From Victivallales bacterium (lineage in GTDB: Bacteria > Verrucomicrobiota > Lentisphaeria > Victivallales > UBA1829): a stretch of DNA of 64,000 nucleotides. Numbering within the stretch: the first letter of the stretch is position 1; every line of letters begins with the position of its first letter. The position numbers were made by a program, and so were the translations under genes. The DNA lies in assembly GCA_016285345.1 (NCBI GenBank), contig JAEEQN010000007.1:1-64000 (forward strand), written 5' to 3'. The notes beneath the pieces were generated by a model that was not told the origin of the DNA, searched no databases, and saw only the letters and a list, made by a program, of their open reading frames with translations. This document shows positions 26,701-35,153 of the stretch, one piece after another.

Positions 26701-27472
26701 GTATATGGTCCACGACTACTTCCTGATCTGTCCGCACCTGAATCTGGTCGGGATAAACAGGACGTACTGCAATCCCGGACGATCCGCGGCGGCCTGCGCC
26801 GGATGCATCACGGTCCGGCGGCACTACGAAAAAATGGAGCGGTACACCGGAACGATCACCGGCGAACAGTGGCGCGACGCCATGCGTCCGCTGCTCAAAT
26901 CCTTGGACGAAATACGCTTCTTCTCGCAGAATTCCATCGACATATTCCGTCAGGTGTACGACTTGGAGGAACGCCAGATCAGGCTGATCCCGCACAACCC
27001 GATCATCCCGTTCAAGCCGATGCGGTTCAGCCGCGGGCCGGTCAGGATCGGATGTGTGGGTGCCATCGGCGAGGTGAAGGGAGCCGATTTCATCGTCAAG
27101 CTGGCAAACCACCTGAAAGCGCATGCTCCTGACGCAAAGATCGTCGTCATCGGGATCATCGACGCGAAAAGTCTGCCGGACAATGTCATCGTCCATGGGA
27201 AATATGAACTGCCCGATCTTCCCGCCCTGCTCGACCGATACAGAGTCAACATCGGTTTCATCTCCTCCATCTGGCCTGAGACGTTCAGCTATGTCTCGCA
27301 AGAACTCATGATGCTGAATCTGCCGCTGGTGTGTTTCGATATCGGCGCGCCCCGCGACCGGATCGGACAGTGGAGAAGAGGCCGGATCATTCCTGAAATG
27401 ACCCCGGAATCCGCCTGGACAACCATCTCGCAACTGTACCGGGCATGCTATCAGGACAAACATCATGCCTGA
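23714..27472 (+). CDS. Very large three-module glycosyltransferase
   Basis: A 1252-residue protein that appears to combine three transferases. Residues 1 to about 430 resemble capsule-synthesis (KpsC/KpsS-type) domains, with VTQHPVCKSI and the TQSSTVGLQAAF motif. A coiled coil follows (about 435-475, ITELREKLQNTQSQLEDM). Residues about 603-860 are a GT2 domain (TTVIVPVYNG, LLNTDTEVP, then GFGEEVDWCRRAAEHGF). The C-terminal 380 residues start LILDHDWGGGANSY and end with a GT4-like half (IGCVGAIGEVKGAD, ETFSYVSQELMMLNLP). No signal peptide or clear TM helix. It probably polymerises the glycan exported by Wzm/Wzt, possibly using the CMP-sugar made by its neighbour. Confidence 0.8.
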   Translation: MNILFYVNPLTEIQRPSQKTVWVTDWIPRIANAFRRGGEQCRISAVVSADVHAFLDGINTAADDFCVLSQRDMLDGYRFDGNREIRNWQEGNEDSAYSQYLADLLKKRLPADYRPDLVFSFSPAPFFEQLFRGVPVLYYEYGCFSRAPYPETFYLDPWGKGLRAFNSRYADQINSVAARQEDVEKLNEYRTRILNCLSSVPEAAAFFGELRQQYRTIFLVPLGYSNFYETDAFSKYATQFEFVEHIMDSVGDDVGVLVTQHPVCKSINDNSLDELKRLHPNLISDIISSRVEGFSQIALAYVDGAITQSSTVGLQAAFLNRYFVSVGSYFSGLADCCSLSGISDMLKNEVRNKDNFFVWNLTHYSIPAQLFSRLAPEHIRMVAELRDLPVQEALRKWRRFPGNVFDEVYLPHVKEMAGKYHPAVNMPTSETERQITELREKLQNTQSQLEDMSIRCEQLRQSHDEFQAMKQSVSFFIGRAVTWPLRTVCDGLRCWRRNGLVYTCGRIPVKTRIAFQRLNDFLLSRRILKTLFFPMLFMGKLFIMILKTIRSIRENGLRFTLKKIASFFRKERGPGWIFDTDKYNQVSIPEPIRSEVVSSGKTTVIVPVYNGLNHLKRLMPSLLANTPAGVSILLIDDCSPDEEIAPFLHAQAEPDSRVTLLKNPENRGFVKTVNHAFELCKDQDYIILLNTDTEVPPQWVERLLAPFEQNDVASVTPFSNGATIFSLPLTDDRNNRDFIRVFPLEEIDREIRKCSLPPDARTAPCGVGFCMAMKNELIRKFGGFDEKSFGRGFGEEVDWCRRAAEHGFRNVIAPNLFVSHYHGGSFDSAERQALLEEHEKLQLKKHPDYHAVLAQHDLETAPVWDIIRCAATLGLILKPEHEPVLILDHDWGGGANSYREKMIRELLSEGKAVLLAQPEVGFIRITAYYRDLRYSYPVRDFAALHLPCFSGIRRIVINELISWAYIYGKRAFSVDLYRKIAEEILVLKEKNAATLEYMVHDYFLICPHLNLVGINRTYCNPGRSAAACAGCITVRRHYEKMERYTGTITGEQWRDAMRPLLKSLDEIRFFSQNSIDIFRQVYDLEERQIRLIPHNPIIPFKPMRFSRGPVRIGCVGAIGEVKGADFIVKLANHLKAHAPDAKIVVIGIIDAKSLPDNVIVHGKYELPDLPALLDRYRVNIGFISSIWPETFSYVSQELMMLNLPLVCFDIGAPRDRIGQWRRGRIIPEMTPESAWTTISQLYRACYQDKHHA

Positions 27473-28421
27473 CATACGAACAACCGAAAGCGGCGCGGCA
27501 CAGATTCAAATCCTGTTGGCCACGTACAATTCCTCGCGGTTTCTGCGTGAACAGCTGGATTCCATTCTGGCGCAGGACTGCCGCGGTTTCGAGCTTCTGG
27601 TCCGGGACGGCGGCTCCACCGACGACACGCTCGAAATCATTGACGAATACCAAAGGAAATATCCCGAAACGATCCGGTTCCTGGAACAGAAACCCGCCTC
27701 GGCTCTGGAGAATTTCTCTGCCTTGCTGACGGCTTCCACTGCCCCGCTGATCATGTTCAGCGACCACGACGACGTATGGAAACAGGATAAAGTCCGGCTC
27801 TCCCTGGGAAAGTATCGCGAAATGGAAGCAAAGTACGGGAGCCGCATGCCGATTCTGGTCTTTACCGATTCCGAGGTAGTCGACGATAATCAGTTCCCGA
27901 TCTCCCGCTCCATGTTCCGATACCAGAATATCAACACACATGAACTGACCTTGAACCGGCTGATCGTCCAGAATGTTCCATCCGGCAACACCATGCTCGT
28001 GAACCGGGCGCTCGTCGAACTCGCCCTGCCGGTCCCGTCCGCCGCTGTCATGCACGACCATTGGCTGACCCTCGTCGCTGCGACAACGGGAAAGTTCGGA
28101 TTCCTGGATATTCCGACCGTTTCCTACCGCCAGCATTCGGACAACGTCTACGGCGCATTCCGTTATACCCTGCCGGCCTTCTTGCGGAAACTGAAGCTGG
28201 GACGGGAAAAGATCCGGACGCGGTTCCAGCAGAACATCGACCAGGCGGTCGAGTTCGGCATCCGCTACGCGGAATTGCTGGACAAAAGGGATTCGGAGAT
28301 GCTTGAGGCTCTGAAAACGTTTCAGTCGCGCGGTTTCTGGGGCCGCAGGAGAATCCTGTGGAAATACGGCATCAGGAAATCGGGCATCTGGCGCAACATC
28401 GGGATGTATCTGTTCCAATAA
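27465..28421 (+). CDS. Glycosyltransferase family 2 (rhamnosyltransferase-like)
   Basis: A 318-residue GT-A enzyme. The N-terminal fold is ILLATYNSSRFLREQLDSI, followed by LLVRDGGSTDDT (first Asp cluster) and MFSDHDDVWKQDK, the D-x-D-type metal site, with H-D-H-W around residue 198. It resembles alpha-rhamnosyl- or galactosyltransferases of O-antigen clusters. It overlaps the preceding gene by eight bases and is the last gene of the export operon; a likely terminator lies at 28501-28540. Donor sugar not assignable. Confidence 0.87.
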   Translation: MPDIRTTESGAAQIQILLATYNSSRFLREQLDSILAQDCRGFELLVRDGGSTDDTLEIIDEYQRKYPETIRFLEQKPASALENFSALLTASTAPLIMFSDHDDVWKQDKVRLSLGKYREMEAKYGSRMPILVFTDSEVVDDNQFPISRSMFRYQNINTHELTLNRLIVQNVPSGNTMLVNRALVELALPVPSAAVMHDHWLTLVAATTGKFGFLDIPTVSYRQHSDNVYGAFRYTLPAFLRKLKLGREKIRTRFQQNIDQAVEFGIRYAELLDKRDSEMLEALKTFQSRGFWGRRRILWKYGIRKSGIWRNIGMYLFQ

Positions 28422-28500
28422 CGGTTCAAACGTTGGAAAAGGCCGGAACGCAGGAAGACTCCGCATCGGCGACACACAGCGCATTTTTCTGACAGGGTTT

Positions 28501-28540
28501 ACCTTTTTTTGTCGGCATTTTCCGTAGAAAAGGTTTTTTT
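28501..28540 (+). terminator. Likely terminator of polysaccharide operon
   Basis: Stem ACCTTTT (28501-28507) / AAAAGGT (28528-28534) with an inner CGG/CCG, followed by six T. The outer stem is AT-rich, so strength is uncertain. Confidence 0.5.
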
Positions 28541-28545
28541 ACGGC

Positions 28546-28573
28546 TTGAAATCCGGCAAAGCAGTGCTATTGT
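28546..28573 (+). promoter_or_regulatory. Promoter of AIDA/FG-GAP protein gene
   Basis: TTGAAA (28546-28551), 16 bases, TATTGT (28568-28573), followed by a leader of about 100 nt with a small AT-rich hairpin (28577-28598). Confidence 0.5.
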
Positions 28574-28680
28574 ATTGAAGAAATATAAACTTTTCTTCAA
28601 ATTCGGACAATGCGCGGACGGATTTCAGCCCGGAATATTGATCCGCCTGTCATCACAACTCAGCATAAGGAGTCTTTATC

Positions 28681-30780
28681 ATGCCGGTTATTGTCACGAA
28701 CGATATCGTTTACGTCAACGACGGAGAAACCGCCTCCGAGCTCATCGCCGACGCATACGGCGAAATTGATGTTCTGTCCGGGGGAACGCTTACCGACTCC
28801 CTCGCTACAAACGAGGGCATGATCTTCGTCGATCCCGGCGCAACCGTCCTGAGGACATCCGCAAGCGAAATGGGCTACATCTGCGTCGACGGAGACGCCA
28901 CGGACCTCACGGCGGAAACAGCGGGAGCATTTGACATCGGCATGGGCGGCACGCTGGATACCGGCCTGGTCAAAAGCGACGGAATGGGCACCGTCTACCC
29001 CGGAGGGACCGCGGGAAGTGTCACGATCCTGAAAGACGGATATTTCCTGAATTCCGGAGGAACCGTTCAGGACACAAACGTTATGAGCGACGGATTGTTC
29101 CTTGTCCAGGGCGCGACCGCGATCACATCCATTACAACTGTCCTCGACGGCGGCGTCATGCGCATCACCGAGGAGGGCAATGCGACCGACACAACGTTAA
29201 ACGGCGGTTCCCTTAATGTCGTGTCCGGCTCTGCCGCCAAAACGGTCGTCACCGGCGGCATCATGTATGTGTATACGGGCAATACGGTCACGGAAACGAC
29301 TCTCAACGACGGCGAACTGACCGTGGACGAAGCTTCGGCGGACACGACTGTCCAGAACGGCGGCGTCATGGAGGTCTTTTACGGCACGCTTTCCGGCACG
29401 ACGGTCAATGACGGCCAGTTCACCATGGAAGGCGGCACGTTGACCGACACGGCGATTCTCGGCGGGTCCGCGAATCTCACGGGAACGGCCATCACCAACA
29501 TCGAAATCGGAAACGGCGCAACAGTCACGATAGACAGCGGTTCCACGCTCGGCGGTTTCGCGGATTTCGTTTCCGGCGCAAGCATCTCAATCGACGGCAC
29601 GATCGCCTTCGACACCGCGTTTTCGACCGCGGAAAAAGCCCAGATCAGCGGATTCTCCGTCGCCACGATCGGCGAGAACGCATGCTATACGCTGACCGAT
29701 GAGGCCGGTGTCAAGGGCAAATACAAGCTCGCCTCCGATGCGGCCGGGTTCAACGGCGAAATCATTTTTTCGGACCTGACGCTGACCGTCGGCGGCGCAC
29801 CCATCATAGCCGGAGACCTCGCCTACTCGGTCGCCATCGTCGGCACCGACCTCGTTCTCAGGATCGGCGACATACCGAATGCAAAGTGCGACATCGACAA
29901 CAACTGCATCTCCGAGGTAATGTTCCAGCACACCGCCGGCAGCGAGGGCCAGATCGGCTTCTGGATGAACGGCACAAATGAATGGAGGAGTACCGATACG
30001 CCCCACCTGGATAACTCATGGAAGATCCTCGGCGCCTACGACATGTCCGGCGACGATTGCGCGGATACCATCATGATCAGCAGTGTATCCTCCGGAAGCG
30101 GCAAGGACGTTTCCATCGGTTACTACCTTGACTCCGTCGACACCGACGCCAACTGGCGGAACATCGGTTGTGCAAGCAGTCCGGAAGACATCGCCTGGCA
30201 GAACGGGGTCGGCAACCTGACCGGCAATAAAAACACGAACTCCATCGTCTGGTACGCGCCGGAACGGTACATTCTCGGTTTCTGGGAAGACGGAACCGAT
30301 GCCTGGGTTGGCCTCAGCCTGGACTTCGGCGGAAGCGAGTGGACTCTGGCCGGCTGCGGCGACTTCGACGGCGACGGCAAGGATTCCGTGCTGATGAACT
30401 ACAACAACGGCCAGAGCTTCTACACGGCCGATATTGACGGGGTGCAGTCGCTCGGCAGTGCCATCTGGAACGGCTGGGAAGTCCGCGCCATCGGCGATTT
30501 TTCCGACGACGGCAAGGACGACATCATCCTCTACTACAAAAATACCGGATCCATTGTCATGTGCGCCGACGGCGACATCGACAGCTATGTGAACGTTGGC
30601 CAGATTGATGCGTCAGACTGGTTCGTGGCCGGCGCCGGCGACTACAACGGCGATGGAATGGACGATTTGCTTGTCCGCCAGTATTCGACCGGTACGCTCG
30701 GCTACTACAGCTCGGCTGACCAGAGCCAGTGGGTCAAACTCGGCGACGGCGTTGACATGAACTGGACCGTCATCGCATAA
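28681..30780 (+). CDS. AIDA-repeat / FG-GAP surface-type protein
   Basis: A 699-residue acidic repeat protein. Residues about 25-340 are imperfect 18-20-residue units rich in Gly, Thr and Asp (for example GGIMYVYTGNTVTETTLNDG), like the passenger repeats of AIDA-type autotransporters. Residues about 385-699 hold four or more FG-GAP/VCBS-like units, each with a W, a G-D and an acidic Ca2+-loop (GDFDGDGKDS, GDFSDDGKDD, GDYNGDGMDD). There is no Sec signal and no beta-barrel at the C-terminus, so classical type V secretion is unlikely; type I export is one possibility. It has its own promoter and a strong terminator. Function is probably adhesion or glycan contact, an inference. Confidence 0.8.
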   Translation: MPVIVTNDIVYVNDGETASELIADAYGEIDVLSGGTLTDSLATNEGMIFVDPGATVLRTSASEMGYICVDGDATDLTAETAGAFDIGMGGTLDTGLVKSDGMGTVYPGGTAGSVTILKDGYFLNSGGTVQDTNVMSDGLFLVQGATAITSITTVLDGGVMRITEEGNATDTTLNGGSLNVVSGSAAKTVVTGGIMYVYTGNTVTETTLNDGELTVDEASADTTVQNGGVMEVFYGTLSGTTVNDGQFTMEGGTLTDTAILGGSANLTGTAITNIEIGNGATVTIDSGSTLGGFADFVSGASISIDGTIAFDTAFSTAEKAQISGFSVATIGENACYTLTDEAGVKGKYKLASDAAGFNGEIIFSDLTLTVGGAPIIAGDLAYSVAIVGTDLVLRIGDIPNAKCDIDNNCISEVMFQHTAGSEGQIGFWMNGTNEWRSTDTPHLDNSWKILGAYDMSGDDCADTIMISSVSSGSGKDVSIGYYLDSVDTDANWRNIGCASSPEDIAWQNGVGNLTGNKNTNSIVWYAPERYILGFWEDGTDAWVGLSLDFGGSEWTLAGCGDFDGDGKDSVLMNYNNGQSFYTADIDGVQSLGSAIWNGWEVRAIGDFSDDGKDDIILYYKNTGSIVMCADGDIDSYVNVGQIDASDWFVAGAGDYNGDGMDDLLVRQYSTGTLGYYSSADQSQWVKLGDGVDMNWTVIA

Positions 30781-30871
30781 AGTGTGCCGGGAATGCGCGG
30801 CTTACGCTCGCGCACACGGCAAGCCGTGCTGATACTGCGCCAGGCTCCGACTGGACACAAAGAACAGCGTT

Positions 30872-30906
30872 CCCCTGCTCTCCGATACCGGGTGCAGGGG
30901 CTTTTT
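30872..30906 (+). terminator. Rho-independent terminator
   Basis: Stem CCCCTGC (30872-30878) / GCAGGGG (30894-30900) followed by CTTTTT, about 90 bp after the AIDA/FG-GAP gene. Confidence 0.85.
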
Positions 30907-31007
30907 CAAAGAAAAAGACTGAAAAACCGCGATTCGCGATTGAAAAACAGGAAATCGGCGTTAAGTTATATAGAATATAAAACCTTGACCCGCCCCAGGA
31001 ACCGACC

Positions 31008-31835
31008 GTGGATTTCAATACCGACAATCTGCTTCAGAAAATCATCACTCCGCCCCTCGTGGCGGAAAATGACGCCTATTTGCTCAAGTTCGCGGAAAGC
31101 GAGGACGAGGTTTTCGCCGCGCAGAAACTCCGCTACCGGGTGTTCAACTGCGAACAGAACCGCGGGCTCGACTCCGCCAAGGACGCCGAGTTCGACCGGG
31201 ACGAGTTCGACGAGGGCGCGGCGCACCTGATCGTCTTCGACAAGGCGAACGGGATGCCGATCGGCACGTACCGCGCGATCGGTCAGCCGGGCAACGACCC
31301 GGAAAAGATGTACTCCGCCCGCGAATACGAGGTCAACGGCATTGAGCGTTATGTGCCGCGGATCATCGAAGTAGGACGTTCCTGCGTGGACAAGGATTAC
31401 CGCAACGGCGCCGTGGTGGCGTTTCTGTGGAGCGGGATGGCCGCGATCACGCTGCGCTCGGGCTGCCGTTACCTGTGCGGCTGCGTAAGTCTGGAAGACG
31501 CTCGGCCCGCGGTCGCGTGGGCCGTCTACGAATCACTGCGCGCAAAAGGGCTGTATTTCCCGGACGTCGACTTCAAGGCGCGTCCTCAGTTCAGTTTTCC
31601 CCGTCCGGATCAGGCGGAAATCGAAAGCATCCTGAACGACCGTGCGCGTCTCCGCGCCGCCATGCCGCCGCTTCTGAAGGGCTACATCACGATCGGCGCG
31701 AAACTCCTCGGCGAACCTGCGTTCGACTATGAATTCGGCTCGATCGACTTGCCCGTCATGGTCGACATGTGGCGTCTGCCGGACCGTTACCACAAGCATT
31801 TCTTCCCGAATAACGTCACATTTCCGGGAGACTGA
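31008..31835 (+). CDS. olsB: Ornithine N-acyltransferase-like GNAT protein
   Basis: A 275-residue GNAT-fold acyltransferase of the OlsB/hemolysin-like group, which N-acylates ornithine from acyl-ACP in the first step of ornithine-lipid synthesis. Diagnostic points are FAAQKLRYRVFNCE, the Asp-rich EFDRDEFDEGAAHLIVFD, the strand IIEVGRSCVDKDYRNG and LLKGYITIGAKLLGEPAFD. It starts with GTG at 31008 with AGGA seven bases upstream. Assignment is strengthened by the PlsC-type acyltransferase three bases downstream, which would add the second chain (OlsA). AT-rich sequence with TTGAAA at 30940 and TATAT at about 30966 is the likely promoter region, though the spacing is long. Confidence 0.8.
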   Translation: MDFNTDNLLQKIITPPLVAENDAYLLKFAESEDEVFAAQKLRYRVFNCEQNRGLDSAKDAEFDRDEFDEGAAHLIVFDKANGMPIGTYRAIGQPGNDPEKMYSAREYEVNGIERYVPRIIEVGRSCVDKDYRNGAVVAFLWSGMAAITLRSGCRYLCGCVSLEDARPAVAWAVYESLRAKGLYFPDVDFKARPQFSFPRPDQAEIESILNDRARLRAAMPPLLKGYITIGAKLLGEPAFDYEFGSIDLPVMVDMWRLPDRYHKHFFPNNVTFPGD

Positions 31836-31838
31836 CCG

Positions 31839-32678
31839 ATGCGGATTCTGCGCAGGATTTACCGTGTGATCGCGCTTTTCCTGTGGGGGAGCTGGCACGG
31901 CATCTACTGCCTTCCGATCCGCTATCTCTACGAGGAGGAGCACAGCATCCGCCGCATGGCGCTCCAGACGAAATACTGGGGCGGCGGCATCGTCAAAATC
32001 CTCGGCATCCGCACGACCGTCCACGGCGATCCGGAGGAATACAGAAAGACCGGCGGACTGGTCGTGGCGAACCATCAGAGTTACGTCGACATCTTCCTGC
32101 ACGCGTCCATTTTCGGACTGCGGTTCACGCCGAAAAAGGAAATCAAATCCTGGCCGGTCCTGGGCTGGTACACCGACATGATCCGCCCGATCTGGGTCGA
32201 CCGCGACTCCAAACAGAGCGCCGCGAACCTCATGGAACAGTTCCGCGACACTCTGCGGAAGAAGATCCCGCTGATCGTCTATCCCGAGGGGACCACGTCC
32301 GACGGGCAGCACGGTCTGAAGGAGTTCAAGACCACGCCGTTCGAGACCGTTTGCGGCACGGACATCCCCATTCAGCCCATGATTTCCATTTATCGCGTCG
32401 CAGAAGGCGACATGCATCCGGCCTGGTACGGCGATGCCACGTTCATGCCCCACTTGTGGGCAATCCTCGGCAACCGCCGGTCCACCGCCGACGTCTACAT
32501 CCTCCCGCTCATCTACCCGGAGGGCCGGAACCGCAAACAGCTGGCGAAAGCCGTGCGCGACGCCATGCTGAAGGCCTATTGCGAACATACCGGATGGGTG
32601 CCGCCCGATCCGCCGGAATCGCCCGCCATGCCGGAAACAAAAGCACAGGAGACCGAACGTGAACAACAGCACGCTTGA
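31839..32678 (+). CDS. olsA: Lyso-ornithine-lipid O-acyltransferase (PlsC family)
   Basis: A 279-residue membrane-associated 1-acylglycerol-phosphate-type acyltransferase. Catalytic NHQSYVD (NHx4D) and the substrate motif YPEGTTSDGQ are intact, with the block IRPIWVDRDSKQSA between. An N-terminal hydrophobic helix anchors it. Standing right behind an OlsB-like gene, it most likely acylates lyso-ornithine lipid; a general PlsC function is the alternative. GGGAG sits within the upstream gene end. Ornithine lipids are phosphate-free membrane lipids often made under phosphate limitation, but no Pho box was seen. Confidence 0.85.
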   Translation: MRILRRIYRVIALFLWGSWHGIYCLPIRYLYEEEHSIRRMALQTKYWGGGIVKILGIRTTVHGDPEEYRKTGGLVVANHQSYVDIFLHASIFGLRFTPKKEIKSWPVLGWYTDMIRPIWVDRDSKQSAANLMEQFRDTLRKKIPLIVYPEGTTSDGQHGLKEFKTTPFETVCGTDIPIQPMISIYRVAEGDMHPAWYGDATFMPHLWAILGNRRSTADVYILPLIYPEGRNRKQLAKAVRDAMLKAYCEHTGWVPPDPPESPAMPETKAQETEREQQHA

Positions 32679-33402
32679 AAAGCTCTCCGCCGTGTGGACG
32701 CTCGCGACCGGGCGTCCCCTGCCGTTCCTGCCGGAACCGAAGAGTATCCCGGAGGATTTTCCGGTCTGGTTCCCGCTGGTCGGGCTGGTCATCGGACTGG
32801 CCTGCGCCATGATCGCCTGGATTGTCGTCTGGCTCTTCGGTGATTTCGCGGGAGCGATGTTCTCCGGCATCCTGATCGCGCTTCTGCTGGAAATCCTCAC
32901 AGGATGGCGCGGATTCAACGGTTCGGCCCTCTTCGCCATGCGTTTCTTCCCGAAAGCAGCCAATTCCGCTCCAGACAGATTCACAGCCCAGCCGATGTTC
33001 TTCGGCGCGGTCTTCTTCGCCGTCCGCGCCATCATGCTCGCGGCGGCAGTGAACGCCGAAGGGACATGCTGGCTGATCGCCGTTCTGCTGTGCTCGTACT
33101 TCGCGCGCGAGGAACTCAGCGCCGCGACATCGCCGTCCGGCACGGAACTGATCCGCTCGAACGCCACGGAACGCCGGAAAGGCGCTGTGGCGGGCTGCGT
33201 CCTGATCCTGCTGTTCATCCTGGTCAGCCGCCGCATCTGGGGCGCCGCCGGGATGTTCCTGCTCACATGGCTGACCAGCTGGTATCTGATCAAACGGACC
33301 GAAAACGGCACGCTCCAGCTTGACCGCAGGGCATTCGACACGGCAGCCTATCTGATCGAGACCGCGCTGCTGATCCTCACCGTGGTCTGCGTGCACCGCT
33401 GA
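32659..33402 (+). CDS. CobS-like integral membrane protein, signature motif lost
   Basis: A 247-residue protein with about six hydrophobic helices. The opening (VWFPLVGLVIGLACAMIAWI) and closing segments (AFDTAAYLIETALLILTV) resemble cobalamin-5'-phosphate synthase CobS in spacing and pattern. The CobS catalytic block, normally like HLDGLADTADG, is replaced by ILTGWRGFNGSALFAMRFF with no acidic residues. It starts with GTG at 32659 with AGGAG upstream and overlaps olsA by 20 bases. No other cobalamin genes are present. It may be a degenerate or repurposed family member acting in lipid or glycan assembly; an unrelated membrane protein cannot be excluded. Confidence 0.5.
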   Translation: MNNSTLEKLSAVWTLATGRPLPFLPEPKSIPEDFPVWFPLVGLVIGLACAMIAWIVVWLFGDFAGAMFSGILIALLLEILTGWRGFNGSALFAMRFFPKAANSAPDRFTAQPMFFGAVFFAVRAIMLAAAVNAEGTCWLIAVLLCSYFAREELSAATSPSGTELIRSNATERRKGAVAGCVLILLFILVSRRIWGAAGMFLLTWLTSWYLIKRTENGTLQLDRRAFDTAAYLIETALLILTVVCVHR

Positions 33403-33413
33403 AAGGTTCCGGC

Positions 33414-35153
33414 ATGTCCAGCACCATTCTGAACCAGCAGCCCGGGAACCCCGCCGGAACATGCCGCACGCCGTGGCTGTTTTTCCTTGCGGCGCTTCTG
33501 CTCGCCGTGCCGCTGGCGTATTTCGCGGACATGCCGGAGCGCGACATCGCGACCCGGTATGCGCCGATGGCGGAAGCGTTCGCGGAGGGGAATTGGGCCT
33601 ATGCGTTTCATCCGCGCATCCCGATGCTGTATCCGACGCTCTGCGGCATGCTTGTATGGCTTGGCGGAATCACCGGATTCACGGCGGCAAAGTTTCTCAG
33701 CGTGACGTGTTTCGCGGCATCGGTCTTTCCATTGTTCAGCGTCATGAGACGCGTCTTCGGCGAACGAATTGCGTGTGGCGCACTTCTGGTCTACATCGTC
33801 AATCCCTTCATGCTCCGGCTCGCCGGAACCGGGCTCCGCGAAAACATGAAGTGTCTGCTGCTGGTCCTGATCGTCCACGCGATCTTCCTGATCATGGAAA
33901 ACCCGGATTCGTTCGCGCGGTATCTCTACCTGGGGCTCGCGGCGGGGACCGTCATGATCACGCGCTCGGAGATGATCCTGTTCTGCGGGGTTGTCCTGTT
34001 CGGCGTCATGCTCCGGGAAGCGCGCTGGAGTCTGAATGCGGTTCGCAACGGTTTTGAAGCTGAACATGCAAAAAAGAAGTTCATTCCGGTGCCGTACCGG
34101 AGTCTCGCGTGTACGCTGCTTGCCGCCGGACTGGTATTCCTTCCCGCCGTCGTCAATCATGCGGTATTCGGGTTGGCTACGCCGGAGGTCCGGTATCTCC
34201 AAATATTCGAAAAAGTATTCGGACGCGCACCGTCTCTGATTGATGCGGCAATGATCGCCGGGCTGACTCCGTTTGCGATGGCCGCGGCGGCGAAGATACT
34301 GGCGCGCATTTTCGCCGGAAAATCCATGAAACCAATGCTGATCGTCTGCGGCGTTTTGTTCGCCACATTCCTCGCCGTCCTGTTCATCCGACAAATGCTC
34401 CGGGCGGATTCCGAGGTCATGAAAGAGTTCTTACTCACGTTCGAACGCGCGTTCGATCCCCTGTGGACGGCGCCCGCGCTCGTCGGACTGGCGTTCCGAC
34501 TCCGCGACTGTGAGTTTTCCTCCGGCGAAAAACTTCTGCTCGCGTTCATCGCCGTTCATACGGGCGTGGTTGCCGCCCAACTCCTTTTCTACGACCGGAC
34601 GCTCACATTCTCCGTGCGCTATCTGCTTCCCGTGTCCCCGCTCGGATTCGGCTGGACGTTCTGCGGCGTCACGGTCATCGCCGGACTGTTTGCGCGATAT
34701 CTGCCGCACGTCTCCATACGAGCAGCTCTTAACGTCCTGCTTGTCGCGTATGTCCTTGGAGCGCTGTTCCACTGCCTCGGCCCGATCCTGAAGGACTATT
34801 TCGAGCCGCGCCACAAGGCCGTCCGCAACGGCACGTTTCAGCTCGAGGCGCTCTTCCGCGCCAATCCGCCCGCGCACTCACTGGCCGCCGCTCCAGGATT
34901 TGACTTGATTGAATACGAAAGCTGCACCGCGCCCGGCATCTATTTCGAAGATGACAACAAATACACCGTTTCCGCCTACCTCGCCGGAGGCCGCCGCGTC
35001 CGCGACCTGCAAAACGCCGATTTCTACGTGTCCGAAGCGAGTGCGGTTCCCGCCCCGCCGCCGGACGGCACCTGGGTCCCCGTAAGCGAACCGGTTCCGA
35101 TGGAACGAGGAACGTTCTGCACGGTATTCCGCAGGAAGGAGGCCCCGTTATGA
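33414..35153 (+). CDS. GT-C membrane glycosyltransferase (ArnT/PMT-like)
   Basis: A 579-residue polytopic protein with about eleven hydrophobic helices. The first extracytoplasmic loop carries MPERDIATRYAPMAEAF, an Asp-centred motif (E-R-D) typical of GT-C enzymes that use polyprenyl-phosphate sugars. An R-x-N pair follows (GTGLRENMK), and a soluble C-terminal domain of about 120 residues ends it. It should add a sugar to lipid A, protein or glycan in the periplasm. It lies 11 bp behind the CobS-like gene, with AAAGG upstream, and overlaps the WbaP-like gene by ATGA. Confidence 0.75.
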   Translation: MSSTILNQQPGNPAGTCRTPWLFFLAALLLAVPLAYFADMPERDIATRYAPMAEAFAEGNWAYAFHPRIPMLYPTLCGMLVWLGGITGFTAAKFLSVTCFAASVFPLFSVMRRVFGERIACGALLVYIVNPFMLRLAGTGLRENMKCLLLVLIVHAIFLIMENPDSFARYLYLGLAAGTVMITRSEMILFCGVVLFGVMLREARWSLNAVRNGFEAEHAKKKFIPVPYRSLACTLLAAGLVFLPAVVNHAVFGLATPEVRYLQIFEKVFGRAPSLIDAAMIAGLTPFAMAAAAKILARIFAGKSMKPMLIVCGVLFATFLAVLFIRQMLRADSEVMKEFLLTFERAFDPLWTAPALVGLAFRLRDCEFSSGEKLLLAFIAVHTGVVAAQLLFYDRTLTFSVRYLLPVSPLGFGWTFCGVTVIAGLFARYLPHVSIRAALNVLLVAYVLGALFHCLGPILKDYFEPRHKAVRNGTFQLEALFRANPPAHSLAAAPGFDLIEYESCTAPGIYFEDDNKYTVSAYLAGGRRVRDLQNADFYVSEASAVPAPPPDGTWVPVSEPVPMERGTFCTVFRRKEAPL

